A model generated the notes under the pieces. That model did not search any database. It saw only the letters and a list, made by a program, of their open reading frames with translations, and was not told the DNA's origin. The position numbers and the translations under genes were made by a program. Positions 13,052-20,315 of a DNA stretch of 20,315 nt are shown here, piece by piece. Positions within the stretch are counted from its first letter, which is position 1. The number at the start of each line of letters is the position of its first letter. This stretch comes from SFEL01 sp045592165 (GTDB lineage: Bacteria > Bacillota > Clostridia > Christensenellales > CAG-138): positions 1 to 20,315 of the forward strand of contig JAZNUG010000136.1 in assembly GCA_045592165.1 (NCBI GenBank), written 5' to 3'.

Positions 13052-14227
13052 ATGAACTACATCGAACCTATCAAGGAATTCATTGGTTCAACCGGCTTTG
13101 CGCTTATCGGCGAAAATCCTCTCAATCTGGTTATGATAGCCGTAGCGTGCTTGCTGTTGTACCTTGCCATAGTAAAAAAATACGAGCCTTTGCTGCTGGT
13201 GCCTATCGCATTCGGTATGCTGCTCACTAATCTGCCCGGAGCAAATCTGTTCCATAACGAGCTTTATGCAGGCGGTCATGTTAACTGGGCCGCATTCAGC
13301 GAAGAGGCCGGTCTTATCGACTATCTGTATCTTGGCGTAAAGCTGGGCATTTATCCTTCGCTGATATTTATGGGCGTAGGTGCTATGACGGACTTTGGGC
13401 CCCTTATTGCAAACCCCAAGAGCCTGCTGCTGGGCGCCGCCGCACAGCTGGGCATCTTTGTTGCATTCTTTGGCGCACTGATGCTGGGCTTTGATTATAA
13501 TCAGGCTGCTTCCATCGGCATCATCGGCGGTGCGGATGGTCCCACCGCGATATACGTCACATCTCAGTTGGCGGGCGATTTGCTTGGTCCCATAGCTGTT
13601 GCCGCATACTCTTACATGGCACTGGTGCCTGTTATCCAGCCCCCCATCATGAAGCTTCTCACCACCAAGAAGGAGCGCATGATCGCAATGGAGCAGCTCA
13701 GGCCTGTATCCAAGAAGGAAAAGATTATTTTCCCCATCGTATGCACCATTTTTGTTTCCCTGCTGCTCCCTTCCGCTGCGCCTCTTATCGGTTTGCTCAT
13801 GCTGGGCAACCTGTTTAAGGAGTGCGGTGTTACCGAGCGTCTCTGCAAGACCGCCCAGAACGAGCTGATGAACATCGTCACTATCTTCCTGGGCATCTCC
13901 GTAGGCGCTACAGCTACCGCAGAAGCTTTCCTGAACTGGCAGACCATCGGTATCTTTGTAATGGGCGTTTGCGCCTTTGCGTTCGGTACCGCAGGCGGCG
14001 TACTGCTTGGCAAGCTTATGAATGTGCTTTCCGGCGGCAAGATCAATCCTCTTATCGGTTCCGCAGGCGTTTCCGCCGTTCCAATGGCTGCCCGCGTATC
14101 CCAGGTGGTTGGTCAGAAGGAAAATCCCAAGAACTTCCTGCTCATGCATGCTATGGGCCCCAACGTGGCAGGTGTTATCGGCTCTGCTATCGCAGCCGGT
14201 GTATTCCTCGCTCTGTTCCAGCACTAG
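13052..14227 (+). CDS. oadB: Na+-transporting decarboxylase beta subunit (OadB/MmdB family)
   Basis: This 391-residue integral membrane protein decarboxylates carboxybiotin and exports Na+. Features are LYLGVKLGIYPSLIFMGVG then AMTDFGPLIANP (about 92-122), and GIIGGADGPTAIYVTSQLAG, where Asp162 matches the essential Asp203 of Klebsiella OadB. The second-half motifs are GNLFKECGVTERL and GSAGVSAVPMAARVSQ, with many hydrophobic helices between. Length is within the family range of beta subunits. AAAGGAG precedes ATG 13052. TAG 14225-14227 overlaps the Shine-Dalgarno of the alpha gene. By sequence alone OadB, MmdB and GcdB are not separable; the alpha subunit indicates an oxaloacetate/pyruvate type. 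Confidence 0.93.
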   Translation: MNYIEPIKEFIGSTGFALIGENPLNLVMIAVACLLLYLAIVKKYEPLLLVPIAFGMLLTNLPGANLFHNELYAGGHVNWAAFSEEAGLIDYLYLGVKLGIYPSLIFMGVGAMTDFGPLIANPKSLLLGAAAQLGIFVAFFGALMLGFDYNQAASIGIIGGADGPTAIYVTSQLAGDLLGPIAVAAYSYMALVPVIQPPIMKLLTTKKERMIAMEQLRPVSKKEKIIFPIVCTIFVSLLLPSAAPLIGLLMLGNLFKECGVTERLCKTAQNELMNIVTIFLGISVGATATAEAFLNWQTIGIFVMGVCAFAFGTAGGVLLGKLMNVLSGGKINPLIGSAGVSAVPMAARVSQVVGQKENPKNFLLMHAMGPNVAGVIGSAIAAGVFLALFQH

Positions 14228-14238
14228 GAGGTTAACCT

Positions 14239-15675
14239 ATGGCTAAGAAATTGATGATAACCGATACCATACTGCGCGACGCTCACCAGTCTCAGGCTGC
14301 CACACGAATGAGGGTGGAGGATATGCTTCCTGCCTGCGAAATACTGGACAGCATTGGCTACTACTCTCTGGAGTGCTGGGGCGGCGCAACCTTTGCCAGC
14401 TGCCTCCGCTTCCTCAATGCGGATCCCTGGGAGAGGCTCCGCAAGCTTAAGAAGGCTCTGCCCAATACCAAGCTGCAGATGCTTTTCCGCGGCCAGAACA
14501 TACTGGGCTACAAGCACTATGCTGACGATGTAGTTGAGCAGTTCTGCCGCAAGGCCATCGAAAACGGTATTGACGTAGTACGTATATTTGACGCACTTAA
14601 CGATATCCGCAATCTGGAAGCTGCCATTAAGTACACCAAGAAGTACGGCGGAATCTGCGAACCCGCGATCAGCTATACCATCAGCCCCGTGCATAACGAG
14701 GATTACTTCGTTAAGCTGGCCAAGGAGCTGGTTCAGATGGGCGCAGACAACATCTGCATTAAGGATATGGCAAACCTGCTGCTGCCTTATGATGCATACT
14801 CTCTGGTAAAGCGTCTTAAGGAAGAAGTGGATGTGCCCATTCATCTGCACACCCACAACACCACCGGTACCGGCGATATGACTTACCTCATGGCCATGCA
14901 GGCCGGCGTAGACATCGTAGACTGTGCTCTGTCTCCCTTGGCAAACGGCACCGCACAGCCTGCTACCGAGGCTCTGGTTGCCACTCTGAAGGGCACCGAG
15001 CATGATACCGGCTATGACCTTGAAAAGCTGGCTCAGGCTGCCAAGCATTTCCGCGGTGTCGCAAATAAGCTCAAGGAACAGGGCAGTCTGGATCCCAAGG
15101 TACTCAACGTCGATACCAACACCCTGATCTATCAGGTTCCCGGCGGTATGCTTTCCAACCTTATCAGCCAGCTGAAGCAGGCAAATAAGGAAGAAAAGTA
15201 CTATGACGTTCTTGCTGAGATCCCTGTCGTTCGTAAGGACTTTGGCTATCCTCCCCTTGTAACCCCCTCCAGCCAGATTGTTGGTACTCAGGCCGTATTC
15301 AATGTACTGATGGGCCGTTATAAGACCTTTACCAAGGAATCCAAGGCAGTTCTGGCCGGCGAATACGGTGCTCTGCCCGGCGAGGTAAACGAAGAAGTAC
15401 GCCGCATGGCTATCGGCGACAAGCAGCCTATAACCTGCCGTCCTGCCGACCTGCTTACTCCCGAACTGGAAAAGTACGAGCAGGAAGTAAAGGAAATGGG
15501 CTACTATGAGCAGGAAGAAGACGTACTGAGCTACGCCCTGTTCCCCCAGGTAGCACAGAAGTTCTTCGAAGCCCGCAAGGCCGCCAAGGAGGCTCCTGCC
15601 GCTCCTTCAGCAGAGGAAGCTCCCGCCGATCCCAACAAGGTTTATAACCTGTACGTTGAGGACGTTACCATCTAA
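14239..15675 (+). CDS. oadA: Oxaloacetate decarboxylase alpha / pyruvate carboxylase subunit B type carboxyltransferase
   Basis: This 478-residue cytoplasmic carboxyltransferase moves CO2 from oxaloacetate (or to pyruvate, in the reverse sense) to biotin. The TIM-barrel catalytic domain shows TDTILRDAHQSQAATRMR (metal Asp14), ECWGGATF, LQMLFRGQN, ICIKDMANLL (Lys175, usually carbamylated) and HLHTHNTTG (metal ligands His204 and His206). A PYC/OADA helical domain follows to about residue 440, then an Ala/Pro linker and a short KVYNLYVEDVTI tail. There is no biotinyl domain; the separate carrier replaces it. AGGAGG lies nine bases before ATG 14239. It is last in the operon, followed by a strong terminator. 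Methylmalonyl-CoA type alpha subunits are a different fold, so MmdA is excluded. The direction in vivo is an inference. Confidence 0.93.
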   Translation: MAKKLMITDTILRDAHQSQAATRMRVEDMLPACEILDSIGYYSLECWGGATFASCLRFLNADPWERLRKLKKALPNTKLQMLFRGQNILGYKHYADDVVEQFCRKAIENGIDVVRIFDALNDIRNLEAAIKYTKKYGGICEPAISYTISPVHNEDYFVKLAKELVQMGADNICIKDMANLLLPYDAYSLVKRLKEEVDVPIHLHTHNTTGTGDMTYLMAMQAGVDIVDCALSPLANGTAQPATEALVATLKGTEHDTGYDLEKLAQAAKHFRGVANKLKEQGSLDPKVLNVDTNTLIYQVPGGMLSNLISQLKQANKEEKYYDVLAEIPVVRKDFGYPPLVTPSSQIVGTQAVFNVLMGRYKTFTKESKAVLAGEYGALPGEVNEEVRRMAIGDKQPITCRPADLLTPELEKYEQEVKEMGYYEQEEDVLSYALFPQVAQKFFEARKAAKEAPAAPSAEEAPADPNKVYNLYVEDVTI

Positions 15676-15694
15676 CTTTACGCATACCAAATAT

Positions 15695-15723
15695 AAGAGC
15701 GGACGGTTTAACCGTCCGCTCTT
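15695..15723. terminator. Terminator between convergent oadA and the CotH-type gene
   Basis: AAGAGCGGACGGT (15695-15707) pairs perfectly with ACCGTCCGCTCTT (15711-15723), a 13-bp stem with a 3-base loop. It is GC-rich, with A's upstream and T-rich sequence downstream, so it can serve both strands. It lies 20 bases past oadA and 25 bases past the stop of the minus-strand gene. Confidence 0.8.
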
Positions 15724-15748
15724 TGTGTATTGAATTCTGTATAAAGGG

Positions 15749-18700
15749 CTATTGCGGAGTATCAGCAGGAACTGCAGCGGCTTTTGCCTTCCATTCTTCC
15801 ATCTGGGCATCGCTGAAGCCGAATTCCTTCTGCAGATAGTTCAGGGCGTGACTTTGCCTCTTTTCAAGGCAATCGCGAAGTTCCTTTACGCTGTTTTTCC
15901 AGGCTGACATACTGGACGGCATACCCCAGCGCTTGATGTGGCGAGCCATTTCAGGCTCCATGGTGTTTACCAATTCGTCAAGGATTGTGGTTACCCGTTC
16001 AGGATTGAAATAATTCAGCGCCACGTAGACGTATCTTTCGCCGAATTGATTGCACCATCCGGTATTTTTCCTAAGGCCCACATACAGATCCATATTTGTA
16101 ATTGATCCATCCTTGGAGGGTATTCCTTCGGGATTAAAGTAGCTGGGCAGTATGTTTCTGGTGGGATTGGATGCGCTGAATGCAAGATCCAGATCGTAGT
16201 ATATGGGTCGCCACTTTATTGAGTAGTCCTCAGTGCGCCAATATTTTTGATTGAACATATCACCGTTGGCAAAGTAGGTTTGGGCAATGAGGTAATCCGT
16301 GAAGTAATCAACATCCACCCACTGACAGTATTCCTGATATTTTGCCTCCGATGAGGTATCTTCTTCAAGGCCGAATTTTCTCACCCTGTAAAAATCCGTA
16401 CGAGTGCCCGCAAGGGGAGTTTCGTTGCGGCGGATTATGTTTACGCTGTCCGGATTCACGCCAAAATGAGTTGCAAGATAATCCTCATTCTGGTTTTCGT
16501 TAAGGTCGTAAAGTCCCCAGTATTGGCCGTTTATATATACTATTACGGGGCGTGTCTGAATGTAGTCAAGATTCAGCCCTGCAACGCATTTGCTGTAAAA
16601 TGAATCTCTAAGACGGGCTTTGGATGCATCCTGGCCCGAGTTTCGTACAGCAATGGAAGTGTACTCGGTAACGTCGTTTCCGGGAAAGAACTGATAGCTG
16701 GTAGAGCTTTGTCCATAGCCTCCCCGCAGGAAAATTGACAGGGATTTTTGCCGCATGGTAAGGGTGGAAGCGCCGTTTACCCTGAGACCGCAGGGGAATT
16801 GAGTTCCCAGCAGGCCGTCTGCTTCGTAGTATTCGCAGTATCCTTCCCGTTCTACCTTTTTCCATCTGTCTGTAACGGAATATACTTCATCAAAGGACGC
16901 GCTGTCGATGGAAAGACATACCACAGGAAGAGTATGAGGCTCTTCAAAGAGGAAGGTTGCAGCTGCGGTGTCGCTCTGAAGCATACCGTCGGCTACGGCA
17001 ATGGCTTTGACAGGGGTGTTTTTTGATATTGTCAAAGGTGCGGTATACAGGGTGGATTCCGTGGTTGGTTTGCTGCCATCGGTGGTGTAGTAGATTTTCG
17101 CGTCAGGCGTGAGGCTGGTAATGGACAGCTGGAAGGAATCCTTGTGATACAGGGTATTATCGGAAAAAATAGGCGAGGATGTAAAGCTGCTGTAAGCGGA
17201 GGAGGTATTTTCCTTGCCCTTGGTTGGTGATGAGAAGAACACCCTTTGGGGATTGCCATCGACACGCCCGGAAGTTACGCCGTAGCGGAGCGTACCGGTT
17301 TCAAATATGTCTTTGATATTTCCGTCCTCATCGGTAAGGATAAGGGTGTCACCGGTGGCGGATATGTTAAAGGGCGCCGAAACGCCCGAAGTGGAGGAAG
17401 TGGTAACGGATATTGATGCGTATTCACCGGAGGAAATTTTAAATGAAGGAAAGGTGAATTTATCCGGCTGATTTGGATCGTCGGTAAGATGCCATCCTTC
17501 AAGATTTACGGAATCTCCGGAAGAATTATGCAGCTCTATCCAGTCTGTTTCGTCGCTTTTTGCAGCTTTAACCGCTGCCACCTCGCTGATATACACAGAA
17601 GAGAGCTTGGTTACGGAAGCATCGGCAACATCGGAAAAGGTATGGGTGGTGTTTGCCGCGCCGGGAGTGGGGCTTGAATAATAGTAATGCTGACCGTCTG
17701 AGCCAAGGCCGTAGGATACGTTTTCACCGATGGCGGGGTCAAGTTCCGTCAGGTCGTATGTCATGTTGGCAGTATCTGTAAGCATCAGCTGATTCTCCGT
17801 ACGGGACAGGGAGAAGGAGGTGTGAAGCTCACCATCAGAGGTTTCATTGCCGGAGAGAAATACTACCTTGTATTCGCCGGGCTCAATGGACACATCCGGG
17901 AAATGCCACTTAAAGGGATCTTCCGAATTATCGGACAGGCAATAGCTGCCCAAAGAGACGGCACCGGAAGACGCATTATAAAGCTCAACCCAGGGAGAAC
18001 GGTCGCCGTAAAAATCACGAATGCTGTATTGGTTGAACTTGAGCAGTTCATTTATGCGTACAGCCGCAGAAGCATCCATGGGGGACAGGGTGAGAGAATC
18101 AAAGGTCACAGCAGAGTTGTCTTCGGCAGGAGTGGGGAAGGATGTATAGGTATCAGGGCCCACTACCGAAATGCCGGGATATACAGGATTAGTCCAGTTT
18201 ATCATGGAAATAACGCTGCCTGCGCCGTTAGCAAGGGCCAGGGCGCTGTCAGCGCTGCCGAGGCGGAAGGATGCATGCATCTCACCGTTGTCGGTGGAAT
18301 CCTCACCGGAAAGATAGACTATTGCATACTGCCCCGGCTCAATGGTGGTTGAAGGAAGCCTCCACTTGGAGGGCTCTGCAATTGAATCGGACATATAATA
18401 ATCCGAGAGCAACACACTTTCAGAGGAGATGTTTTTTATTTCAGCCCAGGAGTAATAGCTTCCGTCTGCGGACTGGAATGTGGATGTGTTTTCAGGCATT
18501 ACTTCTGTTATGGTCAGAGCATTGTCTGAAGACATTGTTGAAAGGCTATCCGCAGAGGAAAGGAAAATATCAGTATTGTTTTCTGCATTTGGAGTGGGGG
18601 CGCTGCAGTAGCCATAGCTGCCATCTGAAGTTCTGGCGTATGAAACATCGCTTACAAGCTCAGGCACTTCAAGCTGCTGAATAACGTTATAGTAAGGGTC

Positions 18701-19093
18701 CACAAGATATAGCAGCTCGCCGCTTTTGGAAAGGCCAAAACCGGTGCAGAGCATGTTGCTTTCGCCTTCATACTTGGCAGCAAAAACAGTTATATAACCG
18801 CCGGCAGAAAGGGTTACAGCAGGGAAGGTCCACTTGTGGGGATCCTTAAGATTATCCGTAAGAGCATAGCCTTCAAGCTCTACGGAGAATTTGGAGGGAT
18901 TATGCAGCTCTATCCAGTCAGGACTGCCCAGAACTTCATCCACCAGCGAGAAGGAATTGGAAGAAACCACCTCGTTGATATAAATATCCGAGGCGGAACC
19001 GCTGGCAGCCATACTGCCGCAGCCTGCCATAGCTGTCATCATCAGCAGGCAGGTTATAATAGCAAGTGCTTTTTTAGAAAAAGAATTAATCAT
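15749..19093 (-). CDS. Giant lipoprotein with four lamin-tail domains and a CotH kinase-like domain
   Basis: This is a 1114-residue secreted protein. A lipoprotein-type signal ends MAGC, with Cys25 the likely lipid site (Met at -3 is not the usual Leu). Four lamin-tail-like (LTD) domains follow at about 36-175, 190-325, 343-485 and 498-630. Each has an INE/ITE opening, WIELHN/WAEIKN/WVELYN and a closing SSPTPG-like turn. Next comes a chitobiase-type beta domain (645-716: IYYTTDGSKPTTES, VKAIAVADG) and a CotH domain (about 722-1060) with RVNGASTL, YWGLYDLNENQNEDYLATHF and YYDLDLAF (Asp967/Asp969). CotH proteins are atypical protein kinases; B. subtilis CotH modifies spore-coat proteins. The cell-surface location is inferred from the signal; substrates are unknown. 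The start at ATG 19093 lacks a Shine-Dalgarno, and a TATAAT sits six bases upstream. Confidence 0.88.
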   Translation of the reverse strand: MINSFSKKALAIITCLLMMTAMAGCGSMAASGSASDIYINEVVSSNSFSLVDEVLGSPDWIELHNPSKFSVELEGYALTDNLKDPHKWTFPAVTLSAGGYITVFAAKYEGESNMLCTGFGLSKSGELLYLVDPYYNVIQQLEVPELVSDVSYARTSDGSYGYCSAPTPNAENNTDIFLSSADSLSTMSSDNALTITEVMPENTSTFQSADGSYYSWAEIKNISSESVLLSDYYMSDSIAEPSKWRLPSTTIEPGQYAIVYLSGEDSTDNGEMHASFRLGSADSALALANGAGSVISMINWTNPVYPGISVVGPDTYTSFPTPAEDNSAVTFDSLTLSPMDASAAVRINELLKFNQYSIRDFYGDRSPWVELYNASSGAVSLGSYCLSDNSEDPFKWHFPDVSIEPGEYKVVFLSGNETSDGELHTSFSLSRTENQLMLTDTANMTYDLTELDPAIGENVSYGLGSDGQHYYYSSPTPGAANTTHTFSDVADASVTKLSSVYISEVAAVKAAKSDETDWIELHNSSGDSVNLEGWHLTDDPNQPDKFTFPSFKISSGEYASISVTTSSTSGVSAPFNISATGDTLILTDEDGNIKDIFETGTLRYGVTSGRVDGNPQRVFFSSPTKGKENTSSAYSSFTSSPIFSDNTLYHKDSFQLSITSLTPDAKIYYTTDGSKPTTESTLYTAPLTISKNTPVKAIAVADGMLQSDTAAATFLFEEPHTLPVVCLSIDSASFDEVYSVTDRWKKVEREGYCEYYEADGLLGTQFPCGLRVNGASTLTMRQKSLSIFLRGGYGQSSTSYQFFPGNDVTEYTSIAVRNSGQDASKARLRDSFYSKCVAGLNLDYIQTRPVIVYINGQYWGLYDLNENQNEDYLATHFGVNPDSVNIIRRNETPLAGTRTDFYRVRKFGLEEDTSSEAKYQEYCQWVDVDYFTDYLIAQTYFANGDMFNQKYWRTEDYSIKWRPIYYDLDLAFSASNPTRNILPSYFNPEGIPSKDGSITNMDLYVGLRKNTGWCNQFGERYVYVALNYFNPERVTTILDELVNTMEPEMARHIKRWGMPSSMSAWKNSVKELRDCLEKRQSHALNYLQKEFGFSDAQMEEWKAKAAAVPADTPQ

Positions 19094-19099
19094 GCTTAC

Positions 19100-19108
19100 A
19101 TTATAACA
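19100..19108 (-). promoter_or_regulatory. Extended -10 promoter of the CotH-type gene, implying a leaderless mRNA
   Basis: On the minus strand, TGTTATAAT (19108-19100) is an extended -10. Only GTAAGC separates it from ATG 19093, so transcription would start at or within a base of the A of the start codon. No good -35 is visible at normal spacing. Confidence 0.45.
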
Positions 19109-19193
19109 TGACAGCGCAAGGATAACACAAAAAAAGTGAGAATAAACTGTTAATGTGATGAATAGTTGCCGCTTTTTTTATGGCAGTAGTCTG

Positions 19194-19202
19194 TGATATA
19201 CT
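19194..19202 (+). promoter_or_regulatory. Extended -10 promoter of the barnase-type gene
   Basis: TGATATACT (19194-19202) is an extended -10, 32 bases before ATG 19235. The -35 position is a T-run (19173-19179), a poor match. The divergent CotH-type gene shares this 141-base intergenic region. Confidence 0.45.
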
Positions 19203-19234
19203 GTACGGGAACACTTGTTTAAGGAGAAATATAC

Positions 19235-19852
19235 ATGTCCAAGCGTAAAAAGATATTATTGTGCGTTGTGGCGGCTGTTCTGATACTCGGCCTTGCTACC
19301 GGCGCGCTTACCTTTGGGGATATAGTGGGCTCGCTCTTTGGAGAGAGGGCTGCCCAGCTGGTTGTTCAGGAGCAGGTCGTTGAAACAACAGAACCCGCCG
19401 CATCCCTTCAGCAGAACCTTGTGCTGCCGGAAGAAGAGCCGGAGCAGGCTCAGCCTCAGCAGGATATTTTAGAGGAAGAGCTGCAGGAGGAACAGCCACA
19501 GCAGCCGGCCATCGATGAAAACGGCACATATTCCTCTAAAGAAGATGTGGCTTTGTATATCCACACATACGGACACCTGCCCCACAATTTTATTACAAAA
19601 AATGAAGCCAGAGATCTTGGCTGGGAGGGCGGTTCAGTTGAGGATTATGCGCCGGGCTGCAGCATAGGCGGCGACAGATTCGGCAATTATGAAGGCGTAC
19701 TTCCTGAAGGGAAAAAATACACCGAATGCGATATAGATACCCTTGGAAAAAAATCCAGAGGTGCAAAGCGCATTGTATTTTCAAATGACGGCTGCATTTA
19801 TTACACCGATGATCATTATGAAACATTCGAGCTTCTTTATGGGGAGGAATAA
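19235..19852 (+). CDS. Barnase-type ribonuclease with N-terminal membrane anchor and acidic stalk
   Basis: This 205-residue protein ends in a barnase-like guanyl-specific RNase domain (about 97-205). By alignment to B. amyloliquefaciens barnase all catalytic positions are kept: Lys122 (K27, ITKNEA), Glu164 (E73, YTECDID), Arg175 (R83), Arg179 (R87) and His194 (H102, TDDHYETF). The structural APGCSIGGDRFGNYEG also matches. Residues 7-25 form a hydrophobic signal or anchor (ILLCVVAAVLILGL), followed by a Glu/Gln/Pro-rich stalk of about 50 residues (45-97), longer than in secreted barnase. Active RNase outside the cytoplasm, attached or released, is inferred. The start is ATG 19235 with AAGGAG upstream. 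The barstar-type gene begins three bases after its stop, consistent with inhibition during synthesis. Confidence 0.9.
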   Translation: MSKRKKILLCVVAAVLILGLATGALTFGDIVGSLFGERAAQLVVQEQVVETTEPAASLQQNLVLPEEEPEQAQPQQDILEEELQEEQPQQPAIDENGTYSSKEDVALYIHTYGHLPHNFITKNEARDLGWEGGSVEDYAPGCSIGGDRFGNYEGVLPEGKKYTECDIDTLGKKSRGAKRIVFSNDGCIYYTDDHYETFELLYGEE

Positions 19853-19855
19853 CCT

Positions 19856-20128
19856 ATGGAGATAATTATTCTGGACGGAAGAAAGATGATGGCCTTTGAT
19901 GATCTGCATGATTATCTTAAAAAGATAATGCGTCTGCCTGGCTATTATGGCCGCAATCTGGATGCGCTTGCAGATTGCCTCAGCGAGTTGGGCTCTCATG
20001 TGACGGTTATACTGAACAATGCCAATGCCATGAAGGACGGATTGGGAGTATATGCAAACAGGCTGCTGAATGTATTTTATGATATTTCATCAGAGCCGAA
20101 TAGTTTCAGCTTTGTAATAAGTGAATAA
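19856..20128 (+). CDS. Barstar-type ribonuclease inhibitor
   Basis: This 90-residue cytoplasmic protein, equal in length to barstar (about 90), carries the family core LPGYYGRNLDALADCLSEL (residues 27-45). Asp36 and Asp40 align with barstar Asp35 and Asp39, the latter inserting into the RNase active site; Tyr30/Tyr31 and Gly32 also match. Barstar Trp38 is Ala39 here. It presumably binds and neutralises the RNase encoded just upstream, protecting cellular RNA. The Shine-Dalgarno GGGGAGG (19841-19847) lies within the last codons of the RNase gene, eight bases before ATG, so the two are cotranscribed and probably translationally coupled. A GC-rich hairpin follows. Confidence 0.9.
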   Translation: MEIIILDGRKMMAFDDLHDYLKKIMRLPGYYGRNLDALADCLSELGSHVTVILNNANAMKDGLGVYANRLLNVFYDISSEPNSFSFVISE

Positions 20129-20136
20129 AAAATTTG

Positions 20137-20160
20137 CGCCGCCTGATAATTCAGGCGGCG
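20137..20160. terminator. Hairpin after the barstar gene, possible bidirectional terminator
   Basis: CGCCGCCTGA (20137-20146) pairs perfectly with TCAGGCGGCG (20151-20160) around TAAT. There is little T after it on the plus strand; on the minus strand it is followed by CAAATTTTTT, so it would stop minus-strand transcription better. Confidence 0.6.
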
Positions 20161-20263
20161 TCAGTATTATGGCGGCGAATTTTAATTTTTGCCGTTTCAT
20201 TGAAAAATGAATTAAAAAAATGTGTGAAATTGCCTGCATTTCATGTGAAAGCAGTAAGCATTA

Positions 20264-20315
20264 TGATATAATTACACTGTATAAATACGATTACACACAG
20301 GGAGGTTTAAATATA
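20264..20315 (+). promoter_or_regulatory. Promoter box and ribosome site of the next gene (beyond the window)
   Basis: TGATATAAT (20264-20272) is an extended -10, and GGGAGG (20300-20305) is a good Shine-Dalgarno ten bases from the edge, so a coding start is expected immediately past 20315. The AT-rich stretch 20161-20263 shows no gene. Confidence 0.5.

Noticed and set aside
13088..14224. Long minus-strand open frame opposite oadB
   Set aside because: His/Gln/Cys-rich composition without membrane or domain features, mirrored codon-for-codon by the highly biased oadB gene; a shadow.
14224..15048. Minus-strand open frame of 274 residues opposite oadA
   Set aside because: Also a product of strong codon bias in oadA; no ribosome site and no recognisable family.
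17822..18352. Plus-strand frame inside the CotH-type gene
   Set aside because: No domain signal; the minus-strand frame has continuous recognisable domains.

Overview
The window looks like chromosome of an anaerobic, spore-forming Firmicute of the class Clostridia. This is an inference from gene content: a Spo0A-family regulator, GerW, two DacF/DacB-type proteins, ScpA/ScpB and RluB in Bacillus-like neighbourhoods, a Na+-pumping biotin-dependent decarboxylase, purine-rich Shine-Dalgarno sites, some TTG starts and AT-rich sigma-A-like promoters. I cannot name a genus. I see no rRNA, tRNA, CRISPR array, insertion sequence or phage gene.

Layout. (1) 1-600: the tail of an unidentified gene, a terminator, and a small two-helix membrane protein gene cut by an in-frame TAG. 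(2) 600-1605, minus strand: an adenosine-deaminase-family hydrolase with unusual active-site motifs. It is divergent from (3) 1684-4704: a CPBP intramembrane protease, a YczE/DUF6198-type membrane protein, a Spo0A-like regulator with a degenerate receiver, and a polytopic membrane protein that may be a distant SpoIIM. (4) 4706-7157: phosphopentomutase deoB with a strong promoter, then a DacF-like protein whose three penicillin-binding motifs are all lost and whose ribosome-binding site sits in a 13-bp hairpin. (5) 7159-12157: a promoter bracketed by a 12-bp inverted repeat drives a compact cluster of M50 protease, scpA, scpB, DUF2953, gerW, an intact D-Ala-D-Ala carboxypeptidase and rluB, closed by a terminator. 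The cluster mixes chromosome segregation, spore and cell-wall genes and resembles parts of the B. subtilis scpAB-dacB-spmAB-rluB and ytfI-ytfJ regions, without spmA/spmB. (6) 12161-15723: a four-gene oxaloacetate-decarboxylase-type operon (gamma, biotin carrier, beta, alpha) with its own promoter, a possible leader peptide and a strong terminator. (7) 15749-19093, minus strand: a very large lipoprotein with four lamin-tail-like domains, a chitobiase-type beta domain and a CotH kinase-like domain. (8) 19194-20160: a membrane-anchored barnase-type RNase followed immediately by a barstar-type inhibitor. The window ends with a promoter-like box and Shine-Dalgarno of the next gene.

How the genes fit together. 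The Oad operon is a self-contained unit: alpha moves CO2 from a 2-oxo acid to the carrier biotin, and beta/gamma decarboxylate carboxybiotin while exporting Na+. The barnase/barstar pair is a toxin/immunity-type unit with every classical catalytic residue present. The most unusual theme is loss of function in recognisable folds: a Spo0A-like protein without a normal phosphorylation pocket, and a DD-carboxypeptidase fold without catalytic residues lying about 3 kb upstream of an intact relative. These could be regulatory or scaffolding derivatives. Nothing here proves a wholly new system, but the pseudo-carboxypeptidase with its masked Shine-Dalgarno, the IR-bracketed promoter, the Spo0A-like protein and the stalked barnase deserve follow-up.
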